From an uncultured Ruminococcus sp. (lineage in GTDB: Bacteria > Bacillota > Clostridia > Oscillospirales > Ruminococcaceae), in the NCBI RefSeq assembly GCF_902762735.1, contig NZ_CACWPP010000025.1:1-55473 (forward strand): DNA of 55,473 nucleotides, in the 5' to 3' direction. Made by a program: the position numbers and the translations under genes. The notes below the pieces were generated by a model. The model saw only the letters and a list, made by a program, of their open reading frames with translations, had not been told where the DNA came from and ran no database searches. This document shows, in pieces, positions 24,645-33,305 of the stretch (position 1 is its first letter; every line of letters starts with the position of its first letter).

Positions 24645-26828
24645 TTGGGTTGGTTTGAAAAACAGATCAAACAGCGCAGCGATCTCGATCAGCAGCTGTT
24701 TGAAGAGTCCTTTTTTCGCGTGGCGGGAGTGGTTCTCGGTGAACGTACAGCCACTAAGATAAGCGACGATCATATCGTCACAAAACAGGCGATAGATGAT
24801 ATACTGAAGTACTATCATTTCAAGTCGGCTGAGATACCGAAAAGCATCAAAACGCATGAAGCTCAGCTGGATTATTCACTGCGGCCGCACGGCATAATGA
24901 AAAGGCAGATAATACTGGAAGAAAAATGGTGGAAAGATGCATACGGTCCGATACTTGCATATACAAAAGAGGACGGCTCGCCTGCGGCAATTCTGCCCGA
25001 CAAGCTGTATGGGTACTATTATCTGGACAGGAATACAGGCAAGAAAGTCAGGATAGACAGTAAGACGGCAGAGCTTTTTGAAAGGGAAGCCTATTGCTTC
25101 TACAAGCCTTTCCCCCAGAAAAAGCTGGGCATACCCGACCTTATGCTGTACATGAAGAACTGTCTGGGCATGAGTGATGCGGTGATGATACTGCTGTCAA
25201 CGCTGGCGATAACAGGTGTGGGCATGCTGATGCCGCGAATTACAAAGGCGCTGACAGGTCCCGTGATAGCGAGCGGCAGTACAAGGATACTTGTCAGTAT
25301 CGCGATATTCATGCTTTGCACAGTTGTATCGTCACAGCTGGTATCGTCGATACATTCGCTGCTGACATCAAGGATACAGACAAAAGCAGACCTGAATGTT
25401 CAGGCGGCGATGATGATGCGCGTTATGAGCCTGCCTGCGAACTTTTTCCGCAGGTACAGCGCGGGCGAGCTTACAAGCCGTTCGCAGTCGGTCAATTCGC
25501 TGTGTCAGTTGATACTCAGCACGTTTGTTATGACGAGCCTTTCGTCGCTGACATCACTGCTGTACATTACGCAGATATTCAGCTTTGCACCATCACTGGT
25601 AGTACCATCTTTGCTGATAATAATCATAACTGTGGTATTTACTACCATTTCTTCGCTGGTGCAGATACGCATAAGCAAACAGCAGATGGAGCATTCTGCC
25701 AGAGAATCGGGTATGACTTATGCCATGATAAGCGGTGTGCAGAAGATAAAGCTGTCGGGAGCGGAGAAGCGTTTCTTCTCACGGTGGCTCAATCTGTATT
25801 CGGACGGTGCTGAGCTTGTTTATGCACCGCCTGCTTTCATTAAGCTGAACGGTGTCATCACCACCGCGATAACGCTTGTCTCGAATATCGTGCTTTACTA
25901 TCTTGCAGTAAAAAGCAGTGTTGACCAGTCCAGCTACTTTGCGTTTACAGCATCTTACGGCGCTGTGATGGGTGCATTCTCATCACTGGCGGGAATGGCG
26001 CTTTCTGTGGGCAGGATAAAGCCTATCCTGGAAATGGCTGAGCCTTTTCTTAAAAACGAGCCCGAGACTTCCGACAACAAGGAGATAGTCACAAAACTTT
26101 CGGGCGGAGTTGAGCTTAATAACGTATATTTCAGATACAGCGAGAATTCGCCGTATATCGTCAACGATCTTTCGATTAAAATACGTGCGGGTGAATATGT
26201 TGCCATCGTCGGCAAGACAGGCTGCGGCAAATCTACGCTGATGAGGCTGCTGCTGGGCTTTGAAAAGCCCGAAAAAGGCGCGGTTTTCTATGACGGCAAA
26301 GACCTTAACAGATTGGATCTATGCTCGCTGAGGCGGAATATCGGCTCGGTGATACAAAGCGGCGGGCTGTTTCAGGGAGATATTTTCTCGAATATAATCA
26401 TCTCTGCACCGCATCTGACACTGGACGATGCTTGGGAAGCGGCTGAGATAGCAGGTATCGCAGATGACATAAGGGCGATGCCGATGGGCATGCAGACACT
26501 TATCTCTGAGGGGCAGGGCGGTATATCGGGCGGTCAGAAACAGCGGCTGATGATAGCGAGAGCTGTCGCACCGAAGCCTAAGATACTCATGTTCGATGAA
26601 GCGACCTCAGCGCTTGACAACAAGACCCAGAAACAGGTCAGCGAAGCGCTTGACGGTATGGGCTGTACACGTATAGTGATAGCGCACAGGCTTTCAACGA
26701 TACGTCATTGTGACAGGATACTTGTGCTTGACGGAGGAAAGATAACAGAGGAAGGAAGTTATGATGAGCTGATAGCTCAGAACGGTTATTTTGCCGAACT
26801 GGTAGAGCGGCAGAGACTGGATATATAG
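24645..26828 (+). CDS. NHLP-type ABC exporter, second subunit without active peptidase
   Basis: A 727-residue permease-ATPase. The first ~165 residues form a soluble N-terminal domain without C39 catalytic residues, as in the second subunit of NHLP systems. Membrane segments follow (~170-460), then an ATPase with GKTGCGKST, ISGGQKQRLMIARAV and ILMFDEATSALD. It starts with TTG at 24645 behind an AAGGGGG site, 14 bp after the first ABC gene, and probably forms a heterodimer with it. Confidence 0.85.
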   Translation: MGWFEKQIKQRSDLDQQLFEESFFRVAGVVLGERTATKISDDHIVTKQAIDDILKYYHFKSAEIPKSIKTHEAQLDYSLRPHGIMKRQIILEEKWWKDAYGPILAYTKEDGSPAAILPDKLYGYYYLDRNTGKKVRIDSKTAELFEREAYCFYKPFPQKKLGIPDLMLYMKNCLGMSDAVMILLSTLAITGVGMLMPRITKALTGPVIASGSTRILVSIAIFMLCTVVSSQLVSSIHSLLTSRIQTKADLNVQAAMMMRVMSLPANFFRRYSAGELTSRSQSVNSLCQLILSTFVMTSLSSLTSLLYITQIFSFAPSLVVPSLLIIIITVVFTTISSLVQIRISKQQMEHSARESGMTYAMISGVQKIKLSGAEKRFFSRWLNLYSDGAELVYAPPAFIKLNGVITTAITLVSNIVLYYLAVKSSVDQSSYFAFTASYGAVMGAFSSLAGMALSVGRIKPILEMAEPFLKNEPETSDNKEIVTKLSGGVELNNVYFRYSENSPYIVNDLSIKIRAGEYVAIVGKTGCGKSTLMRLLLGFEKPEKGAVFYDGKDLNRLDLCSLRRNIGSVIQSGGLFQGDIFSNIIISAPHLTLDDAWEAAEIAGIADDIRAMPMGMQTLISEGQGGISGGQKQRLMIARAVAPKPKILMFDEATSALDNKTQKQVSEALDGMGCTRIVIAHRLSTIRHCDRILVLDGGKITEEGSYDELIAQNGYFAELVERQRLDI

Positions 26829-26880
26829 CGGAACGCTATGGATCGGTGATGACCGAGAGAAGGGAAAAGGGGGAGTCTGA

Positions 26881-27423
26881 ATGATACTGTATATCAACAG
26901 CTGTGTCCGCAGCGAGTCAAGGACAAACAGACTTGCGCAGGCGGTGCTTGAAAAGATGGGTGATTATACTGAGGTATATCTTCCTGCTGAGGACATAAAG
27001 CCGCTGTCGGAAAGAAGGCTCAATAAGCGCACCGAACTGCTTTCGGCAGGTGAGCTTGAAAATGCCATGTTTGACCGCGCACATCAGTTCGCAAATGCTG
27101 ATAAGATCGTTATTTCTGCGCCTTTTTGGGACGGTTCTTTCCCGTCGGTGCTGAAAGTCTATCTTGAAAACATCTATGCGGTGGGGATAGTTTCACACTA
27201 TTCAGCTGACGGGAAACCGATAGGCATGTGCAGTGCCGACGAACTGGTGTACGTAACCACTGCGGGCGGCAAGTATATACCCGATTTCAGCTACGATTAC
27301 GTCAAAGCGTTGGCGCAGGACTGTTTCGGCATTAAAAATACAAGGCTTGTCATGGCAGAGATGCTGGATATTGACGGAATGGACGCTGAGAAGATACTGC
27401 GCGAAGCTATCGAAGCTGTCTGA
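26881..27423 (+). CDS. Flavodoxin-fold NAD(P)H oxidoreductase (azoreductase-like)
   Basis: A 180-residue FMN-binding flavodoxin-like protein. The start LYINSCVRSESRTNRLAQAVL is the phosphate-binding loop region, and APFWDGSFPSVLKVYLENIYAVG is typical of the NQO/azoreductase family. It likely reduces quinones or azo compounds with NAD(P)H. It has a strong GGGGGAG site 52 bp after the exporter gene and precedes a terminator, so it may be co-transcribed with the exporter. Confidence 0.8.
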   Translation: MILYINSCVRSESRTNRLAQAVLEKMGDYTEVYLPAEDIKPLSERRLNKRTELLSAGELENAMFDRAHQFANADKIVISAPFWDGSFPSVLKVYLENIYAVGIVSHYSADGKPIGMCSADELVYVTTAGGKYIPDFSYDYVKALAQDCFGIKNTRLVMAEMLDIDGMDAEKILREAIEAV

Positions 27424-27437
27424 ACATTTTTGAAAAT

Positions 27438-27470
27438 GAGAGCTGTCGCTGTCTGCGGCGGCTCTTTTTG
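27438..27470 (+). terminator. Terminator ending the exporter operon
   Basis: AGAGC...GCTCT stem with inner CGC/GCG pairs, followed by TTTTTG. Confidence 0.75.
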
Positions 27471-27573
27471 TGTTTGACAGCTCATAACAGATATACAGCT
27501 GACGGCTTTGGCGGCAGACGTGAACGCCGCGCAGATGGGTCAGCCTATTTAGCCGAATAATGTAGCAGGGTAC

Positions 27574-27602
27574 TTGAAATCAGTGAAAATATGTGGTATA
27601 AT
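27574..27602 (+). promoter_or_regulatory. Promoter of the LacI-type regulator
   Basis: TTGAAA, 17 bp, TATAAT with an extended TG. TATGAAAC at 27604-27611, immediately after it, recurs downstream of the scrA promoter and may be an operator half site. Confidence 0.7.
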
Positions 27603-27640
27603 ATATGAAACATAATGTGAAACTGTAAAGGAGCGATATT

Positions 27641-28630
27641 GTGAATATTTCAGAATTTGCCGTATATGCAGGTGTTTCAAAGTCGGCTGTCAGCAGGTAT
27701 TTTAATGACGGCTATTTAAGTGACGACAAGCGGGAGCTTATCGAGAAAGCTATCGCAGAGACAGGCTATTCGCCCGGCATATCAGCCAGAACTTCCAAAA
27801 ACCGTGTGACAAAGCTGGTGGGCGTTATCATACCTAAACTCTCCAGCGAGAGCATTTCGAGGGTGGTGGAAGGCATATCCGAAGCGCTGAGCGCTGAGGG
27901 CTATGAACTGCTTCTGGTCAATACCTTCAATGACTGCCGCAAGGAGATCTCATCGCTGGAACTTTTCAGGAACAACCGCGTTGACGGGGTGATACTGCTG
28001 GGAACTGTATTTACAGACCTGCATTTGTCAGTACTTGGCAAGATGCATGTGCCAGTCGTGATAGCGGGGCAGAACGTCAAAGGATTCAACTGTGTCTGTC
28101 ATAATGACGAGGGTGCGGCTTATGCGCTGACAAAGCTGATGCTGGAGAAAGGCAGGAAAAAGCCCGCGATGATAGGTGTTACCAAAGATGACAGGTCGGC
28201 TGGGCTGTCCAGGTGGAACGGCTTCCGCAGGGCGGTGGACGAAGCGGGTCTTGATGTGCCTGCACGGTTTATGGAGACTTCGAGATTTGATATGGATTCG
28301 GGCTATGAAAAGGCAAAGTTCATGCTTTCGGGCGGCCATTTGCCTGACTGTATCTTCTGTGCCACTGACAGCATAGCTATGGGGGCTTTGCTTTATTGCC
28401 GTGAAGCGGGCATAGATGTGCCGAAGGATATGATGATAGCTTCTGTGGGCGACTCAAAGCTGGGACGTGCCGCGTTTATCCCGCTGACGACTGCCCATCT
28501 CCACTATAAGACTGAGGGCAGAGATGCCGCTGAAATGCTGCTGATGGCGCTGAAAAGGTCTGATACGGTGGCAAGGACGCTTGAACTGGACTATGAGATA
28601 ATAGAAAGGCTTTCTACTGAAACTGTGTGA
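27641..28630 (+). CDS. LacI-family regulator of the sucrose operon
   Basis: A 329-residue protein. Residues 1-22 form the helix-turn-helix (ISEFAVYAGVSKSAVSRYF), a linker follows, and the rest is a periplasmic-binding-protein-like sugar sensor (LVGVIIPKLSSESISRVVEGI; RVDGVILLGT; DCIFCATDSIAMGALLYC). The start is GTG at 27641 with an AAGGAG site. It lies just upstream of the sucrose PTS genes in the same direction, so it most likely represses them and itself. It corresponds in role to ScrR. Confidence 0.85.
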   Translation: MNISEFAVYAGVSKSAVSRYFNDGYLSDDKRELIEKAIAETGYSPGISARTSKNRVTKLVGVIIPKLSSESISRVVEGISEALSAEGYELLLVNTFNDCRKEISSLELFRNNRVDGVILLGTVFTDLHLSVLGKMHVPVVIAGQNVKGFNCVCHNDEGAAYALTKLMLEKGRKKPAMIGVTKDDRSAGLSRWNGFRRAVDEAGLDVPARFMETSRFDMDSGYEKAKFMLSGGHLPDCIFCATDSIAMGALLYCREAGIDVPKDMMIASVGDSKLGRAAFIPLTTAHLHYKTEGRDAAEMLLMALKRSDTVARTLELDYEIIERLSTETV

Positions 28631-28671
28631 AACCTACTGAAATATTTTGAGAAATTCTTGTATGCTGTCAA

Positions 28672-28726
28672 TAGAAATCCGCTTCTTTTTGTGCTATAAT
28701 ATGGACATGATATGAAACAGGTATCA
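28672..28726 (+). promoter_or_regulatory. Promoter and candidate operator of the sucrose PTS operon
   Basis: TAGAAA (28672-28677), 17 bp, TATAAT (28695-28700), then an imperfect palindrome TGATATGAAACAGGTATCA at 28708-28726, just after the expected start of transcription, a typical place for repression. TATGAAAC is shared with the regulator promoter. Confidence 0.55.
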
Positions 28727-28771
28727 CACAGATGATACTGCGAACGGATCAGGTATAAAGGAGCTGGTAAT

Positions 28772-30658
28772 ATGAATCACAGAAAATGCGCGTCAGAGAT
28801 ACTGTCAGCCGTAGGCGGAAAAGAAAATCTGGCAAGTGCGGCACACTGCGCTACAAGGCTGAGACTTGTTATTGCTGACAACAGCAGGGTCAGCAAAGCG
28901 GTGCTTGAAAACATCGAGGGAGTCAAGGGTGTTTTCGAGGCGGCGGGACAGCTTCAGATAATCATCGGCACGGGCACTGTAAACAAGGTGTACGATGAGT
29001 TTATCGCGCTGGCAGGCATAGAAGCCGCCACAAAGGACGATGTTAAGGCTGCGGCAGCGGCACAGTCGCCGTTTTACAAGCGGGCGATAAAAACGCTGGG
29101 AGATATTTTTGTACCGATAATCCCCGCCATAGTCGCAACAGGTCTGCTTAACGGTCTGCTGGGAGGGCTTAGCAAAGCGTTCCCGTCAATGGCAAATTCT
29201 GACTTTTTTGCACTGCTCAACATCTTTTCAAATGCGGCGCTGGTATTTTTGCCCATACTTATCGCGGTAAGCGCCGCGAAGATATTCGGCGGGAACATTT
29301 ATCTGGGCGCAGTCATCGGCATGATAATGATACACCCCGATCTCGTCAATGCATGGAGTGTCGGGAGCGGTGCAGAAACAAGCACGCTGTGGTCGTGGTT
29401 CGGCTTGTGGAACATACAAAACACGGGCTATCAGGGGCATGTTATCCCTGTGGTGATCGCGGTGCTGCTTATGAGCAAGCTGGAAAAACAGCTTCACAAG
29501 AGAGTTCCCGATGTGATAGACCTCTTCGTTACACCACTGGTATCGGTGCTGGTGACAGCATTTTTCACCATGACAGTCATCGGACCTGTTTTCTCACAGC
29601 TGGAGACTTGGGTGCTTGACGGCGCAAAAGCCCTGATAGCAATTCCTTTCGGGATAGGCGCATTCCTTATGGGCGGCGTTTACGCACCGACAGTCGTGGC
29701 AGGCGTACACCACATGTACAATGCCATAGAACTTGCGATGATAGCCGATAACGGTCAGAATACGTGGATGCCCATAGCTACCGCCGCTAATGTTGCACAG
29801 GGCGCGGCGGCACTGGCAGTGGCTTTCAAGACAAAACAGCAGAAAACCAAAAGCCTTGCACTGCCCGCATCTCTGTCAGCTTTTATGGGCATAACAGAAC
29901 CCGCCATATTCGGCGTTAACGTGAGATTTGTCAAGCCGCTGATAGCAGGCATGGCAGGCGGCGCAGCAGGTGCGGCAGTGGCATCGCTGATGAAAGTTTA
30001 CGCCACCGCAAACGGCGTTACAGGCTTGTTCGGATTTCTCATCACAACAAACTGCTTTGCAGGCTATCTGCTGACTTTCCTCACGGCATCGGCAGTGGCG
30101 TTCGTTCTTTCGTACATCATGTATAAAGACCCCGAAAGTGAGGAAAATGCTGACAGCAGTTCTCCCGAAAAGACGGCAGATACCGCAGATATGACTTTTG
30201 ATGAAAATATCCTGTATTCGCCTCTGTGCGGCAGGGCAGTCGATATGGCTGATGTTCCCGATGAGACTTTCGCATCTGATGTGCTGGGCATCGGCGCGGC
30301 GGTAGAACCGTCAGAGGGCAGGGTGGTCGCACCCGCAGACGGCGTGGTGTCAATGATGTTCGATACCTGCCACGCGGTAGGGCTGACACTGGATAACGGC
30401 ATGGAAGTCCTCATACACATCGGCATAAATACTGTTGAACTTGGCGGTGAAGGCTTCACGGCGCACATAGCTGACGGTGAGCGATTCAGTGCAGGTCAGA
30501 CGCTTATGACCTTTGATAAGGCGCTTATCGAGTCGAAGGGCTATAAGACAGTCACCCCTGTTATTATCACTAACCCCGATGATTACAGCGAGATTACCCG
30601 TGCGGCAGAGGGCGAAGTCGATTTCCTCGATAAATTCATAATTACAAGGAAGGCTTGA
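28772..30658 (+). CDS. scrA: PTS sucrose-type transporter, EIIBCA
   Basis: A 628-residue fused permease. EIIB (residues 1-85) with phospho-Cys26 in AAHCATRLRL; EIIC (~105-450) with about ten membrane segments and the conserved GITEPAIFGVN; EIIA (~480-628) with active His in VLIHIGINTVEL. It imports the sugar as sugar-6-phosphate. Sucrose is inferred from the adjacent GH32 hydrolase and fructokinase; trehalose or beta-glucoside permeases look similar. A GGAG site precedes the ATG. The EIIA fusion, plus HPr and EI in the same operon, makes the whole phosphorelay local. Confidence 0.85.
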   Translation: MNHRKCASEILSAVGGKENLASAAHCATRLRLVIADNSRVSKAVLENIEGVKGVFEAAGQLQIIIGTGTVNKVYDEFIALAGIEAATKDDVKAAAAAQSPFYKRAIKTLGDIFVPIIPAIVATGLLNGLLGGLSKAFPSMANSDFFALLNIFSNAALVFLPILIAVSAAKIFGGNIYLGAVIGMIMIHPDLVNAWSVGSGAETSTLWSWFGLWNIQNTGYQGHVIPVVIAVLLMSKLEKQLHKRVPDVIDLFVTPLVSVLVTAFFTMTVIGPVFSQLETWVLDGAKALIAIPFGIGAFLMGGVYAPTVVAGVHHMYNAIELAMIADNGQNTWMPIATAANVAQGAAALAVAFKTKQQKTKSLALPASLSAFMGITEPAIFGVNVRFVKPLIAGMAGGAAGAAVASLMKVYATANGVTGLFGFLITTNCFAGYLLTFLTASAVAFVLSYIMYKDPESEENADSSSPEKTADTADMTFDENILYSPLCGRAVDMADVPDETFASDVLGIGAAVEPSEGRVVAPADGVVSMMFDTCHAVGLTLDNGMEVLIHIGINTVELGGEGFTAHIADGERFSAGQTLMTFDKALIESKGYKTVTPVIITNPDDYSEITRAAEGEVDFLDKFIITRKA

Positions 30659-30661
30659 GCT

Positions 30662-32014
30662 ATGAAGAACGATCTCAGACAAAAACTGCATTTAGAGCCA
30701 AAGAAAGGCTGGCTCAATGACCCGAACGGTCTGAGCTTCTTTGGCGGAGCATATCGTGTGTACTTCCAGTATTCGCCCGACAGCCCATATGGTGACGGCG
30801 ACAAGTGCTGGGGATATTTTGAGGGCAGAGATCTCCTTGACTGGAAATACATGGGCGCAGTGATACGTCCCGATATTCGTGAGGATATAAACGGCGTATA
30901 TTCGGGCAGCGGACTGGTGCGCGGCGATAAGCTGTATCTCTTCTATACAGGCAACGTCAAGGAGGACGGCGACTACGATTACATAACCTGCGGCAGGGGT
31001 GCAAACGTGATACTTGTCACCACGACAGACGGCAGGCACATGAGCGGGAAGAGGGTGCTTCTGCGCAACAGCGATTATCCCGAATACTGCTCCTGCCACG
31101 TCCGTGACCCAAAAGTATGGGAAGAGAACGGCAGTTACAGAATGGTGCTTGGCGCAAGGACGCTGGAAGATAAGGGCTGTGTGCTGTTTTACCGCTCTGA
31201 TGACCTGCTGGACTGGCATTTTGAAAAGTCGGTGGGCAAAGATGATCTCGGTTACATGTGGGAGTGTCCCGATGTGATAAGGCTGGGCGGCAGGCGCTTT
31301 CTCAGCATCTCGCCGCAGGGTCTGCCGCACGGAATGTACAGTCACCAGAATGTTTACAGCGCGGGATACTTCGCTTTTGACGGCGAAGTTCCCCGCGAGT
31401 TTGAAGAATGGGACTACGGCTTTGATTTCTACGCACCGCAGTCTTTCACTGCCCCTGACGGCAGGACACTGCTGATAGGCTGGATGGGTATAGGCGATAT
31501 ACCATATAAAAACCCCACAGCCGAACTGGGCTGGCAGCACTGCCTTACTATCCCGCGCGAACTTTCGGTGGGCAAAAACGGCAGGATAATACAGCGCCCT
31601 TTCAGAGAACTGGGCAGGCTGAAAAAAGAACCGCCCGTCAGCATCGCGCAGGGCGAAAATGTCACAGCAAAACTGCCTTTCTGCTTTGCATCGGCGGCGT
31701 GTGAGGACAGCTTCTCGCTCAGGTTATCTGATGCGGTGGAGCTTAGGACTGAAAACGGCGTTTTCTCGCTGAAGTTTCCCGATGAAAGAGCGGGCGGCGG
31801 CAGAGATATAAGGCGCGTCAAGATCGGTGAATGCCGAAGTCTCGAAGTCATCGCTGATATGACCTCGCTGGAGATATTCATCAACGGCGGCGAAAAAGTG
31901 ATGAGTACGAGGTTCTACCCCGACGAGACAGCGCTGACGGTCGCGGCAGACGGGATAACGGGCATTATACACGAACTTGCAGAAATGAGGGTGATGACCG
32001 ATGAAAATGGATAA
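30662..32014 (+). CDS. scrB: Sucrose-6-phosphate hydrolase (GH32)
   Basis: A 450-residue GH32 enzyme. Catalytic motifs are WLNDPNG (nucleophile Asp, residue ~20), HVRDPKV (transition-state Asp) near 145 and WECPDV (acid/base Glu) near 200, followed by a C-terminal beta-sandwich. No signal peptide, so it acts in the cytoplasm on the phosphorylated sucrose delivered by the PTS, giving glucose-6-phosphate and fructose. It begins 3 bp after scrA and overlaps the fructokinase gene by 14 bp. Confidence 0.9.
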   Translation: MKNDLRQKLHLEPKKGWLNDPNGLSFFGGAYRVYFQYSPDSPYGDGDKCWGYFEGRDLLDWKYMGAVIRPDIREDINGVYSGSGLVRGDKLYLFYTGNVKEDGDYDYITCGRGANVILVTTTDGRHMSGKRVLLRNSDYPEYCSCHVRDPKVWEENGSYRMVLGARTLEDKGCVLFYRSDDLLDWHFEKSVGKDDLGYMWECPDVIRLGGRRFLSISPQGLPHGMYSHQNVYSAGYFAFDGEVPREFEEWDYGFDFYAPQSFTAPDGRTLLIGWMGIGDIPYKNPTAELGWQHCLTIPRELSVGKNGRIIQRPFRELGRLKKEPPVSIAQGENVTAKLPFCFASAACEDSFSLRLSDAVELRTENGVFSLKFPDERAGGGRDIRRVKIGECRSLEVIADMTSLEIFINGGEKVMSTRFYPDETALTVAADGITGIIHELAEMRVMTDENG

Positions 32015-32972
32015 AAATACCCTCGTCGCCATCGGCGAGGCGCTTATAGACTTTATACCCGATAAGACAGGCTGTGATTTTTCGGAAGTGACAGCATTTG
32101 CACCTAAAGTGGGCGGTGCGCCCGCAAATGTCTGCGGGGCTTTCACGAAACTGGGAGGGAATTCCCGCATGCTGACACAGCTGGGCGATGACCCTTTCGG
32201 GCATAAGATACTGGCTGAGCTGAAAGGCTACGGCATCGACACGAGCTGTATCAGCCTGACAGATAAGGCGAATACTGCGCTGGCTTTTGTAAGCCTTGAT
32301 GCTGACGGCGGCAGGACTTTCTCGTTTTACCGCAAGCCATCGGCAGATATGCTGTACGCCCCCGAGAACATAAGAAAAGAGTGCTTTGATGATGCGTATG
32401 CACTGCATTTTTGCAGTGTAGACCTGGCAGATGACCCGATGCGCGAAGCACACCGCACCGCCGTCACCTACGCAAGGGCAAGCGGTGCAGTGATAAGTTT
32501 TGACCCCAATCTGAGGTTTCAGCTTTGGCACAGCAGGGAAGCGCTGATACAGACTGTCATGCAGTTTATACCGCTGGCAGATATTGTAAAAGTCTCCGAT
32601 GAAGAGCTTGCACCCATCACGGGCGAGACAGACATCGAAAAAGCGCTGGACAAACTGTTTGCAGGTGCGGTGAAGCTGGTGGTATACACCTGCGGCAGTG
32701 ACGGTGCTTACGCCTATACAAGAAAAGCACGCGCTTTCTCTCCTGCGCGTCAGGTCAAGGCGGTTGACACGACAGGCGCTGGTGACGGCTTTATCGGCTC
32801 ATTTCTGAATGGGCTGTGCAGGAGGGGCATCGGTGCGGACAAGCTGGAAAGTCTCAGCAGTGAGGTGCTGGAAGAATGCCTGGAGCTTTCCAATGAATTC
32901 TGCGCCCGCAGTATACAAAAACATGGTGCGATAGCATCTTACCCCGATATGAAAGAATTGTTAGCAAAGTGA
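32001..32972 (+). CDS. scrK: Fructokinase (PfkB family)
   Basis: A 323-residue PfkB-type sugar kinase. The N-terminal GEALIDFIPD and KVGGAPANVCGAFTKLGG segments and the C-terminal DTTGAGDGFIGSF, with the anion hole and catalytic Asp, are present. It phosphorylates the fructose released by the hydrolase. The start overlaps the end of scrB, so expression is coupled. A GAGGGTG site lies inside scrB. Confidence 0.9.
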   Translation: MKMDKNTLVAIGEALIDFIPDKTGCDFSEVTAFAPKVGGAPANVCGAFTKLGGNSRMLTQLGDDPFGHKILAELKGYGIDTSCISLTDKANTALAFVSLDADGGRTFSFYRKPSADMLYAPENIRKECFDDAYALHFCSVDLADDPMREAHRTAVTYARASGAVISFDPNLRFQLWHSREALIQTVMQFIPLADIVKVSDEELAPITGETDIEKALDKLFAGAVKLVVYTCGSDGAYAYTRKARAFSPARQVKAVDTTGAGDGFIGSFLNGLCRRGIGADKLESLSSEVLEECLELSNEFCARSIQKHGAIASYPDMKELLAK

Positions 32973-33027
32973 TGCGTTATCCCGCTGACAGTCAGCAGGG
33001 AGATAAATGATGAAAGGAAGATCTGTT

Positions 33028-33288
33028 ATGAAAAAATTCAGCTACACTATCAAGGACGAAACAGGTATACATGCAAGACCCGCAGGCAATCTCGCCAAGC
33101 TGGCAAAAGGTTTTGCAGGTACGAAAATAACCATAGAAAAGGGCGGCAGGAGCGTTGATGTCACCAAGCTGATGATGCTGATGGGACTGGGAGTAAAGTG
33201 CGGTGATACCGTCACTTTTACGGTCGATGGTCCCGATGAGGAAGCGGCGGCTGCGGCGGCAGAACAGTTCATGCAGGATAACCTGTAA
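33028..33288 (+). CDS. ptsH: HPr phosphocarrier protein lacking the Ser46 site
   Basis: An 86-residue HPr. The active His15 in GIHARPA is conserved, so it can relay phosphate from EI to EIIA. The regulatory region reads VDVTKLMMLMGLG where Bacillus HPr has VNLKSIMGVMSLG; the position of Ser46 is Lys47 here, so ATP-dependent HPr kinase regulation through that Ser is not possible. The start at 33028 has AAAGGA; an earlier in-frame ATG at 33007 lacks a good site. It lies between scrK and ptsI. Confidence 0.9.
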   Translation: MKKFSYTIKDETGIHARPAGNLAKLAKGFAGTKITIEKGGRSVDVTKLMMLMGLGVKCGDTVTFTVDGPDEEAAAAAAEQFMQDNL

Positions 33289-33305
33289 CAAAGGAGGCGG
33301 CGGAT

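Noticed and set aside
16194-27641. NHLP-type precursor peptide gene in the exporter region
   Set aside because: The gaps between genes were read on both strands; no frame with ribosome binding site and double-glycine leader was seen.
30692-31540. A 282-codon minus-strand frame opposite scrB
   Set aside because: Opposite a GH32 gene with all catalytic motifs; no start signals and no protein-like pattern.
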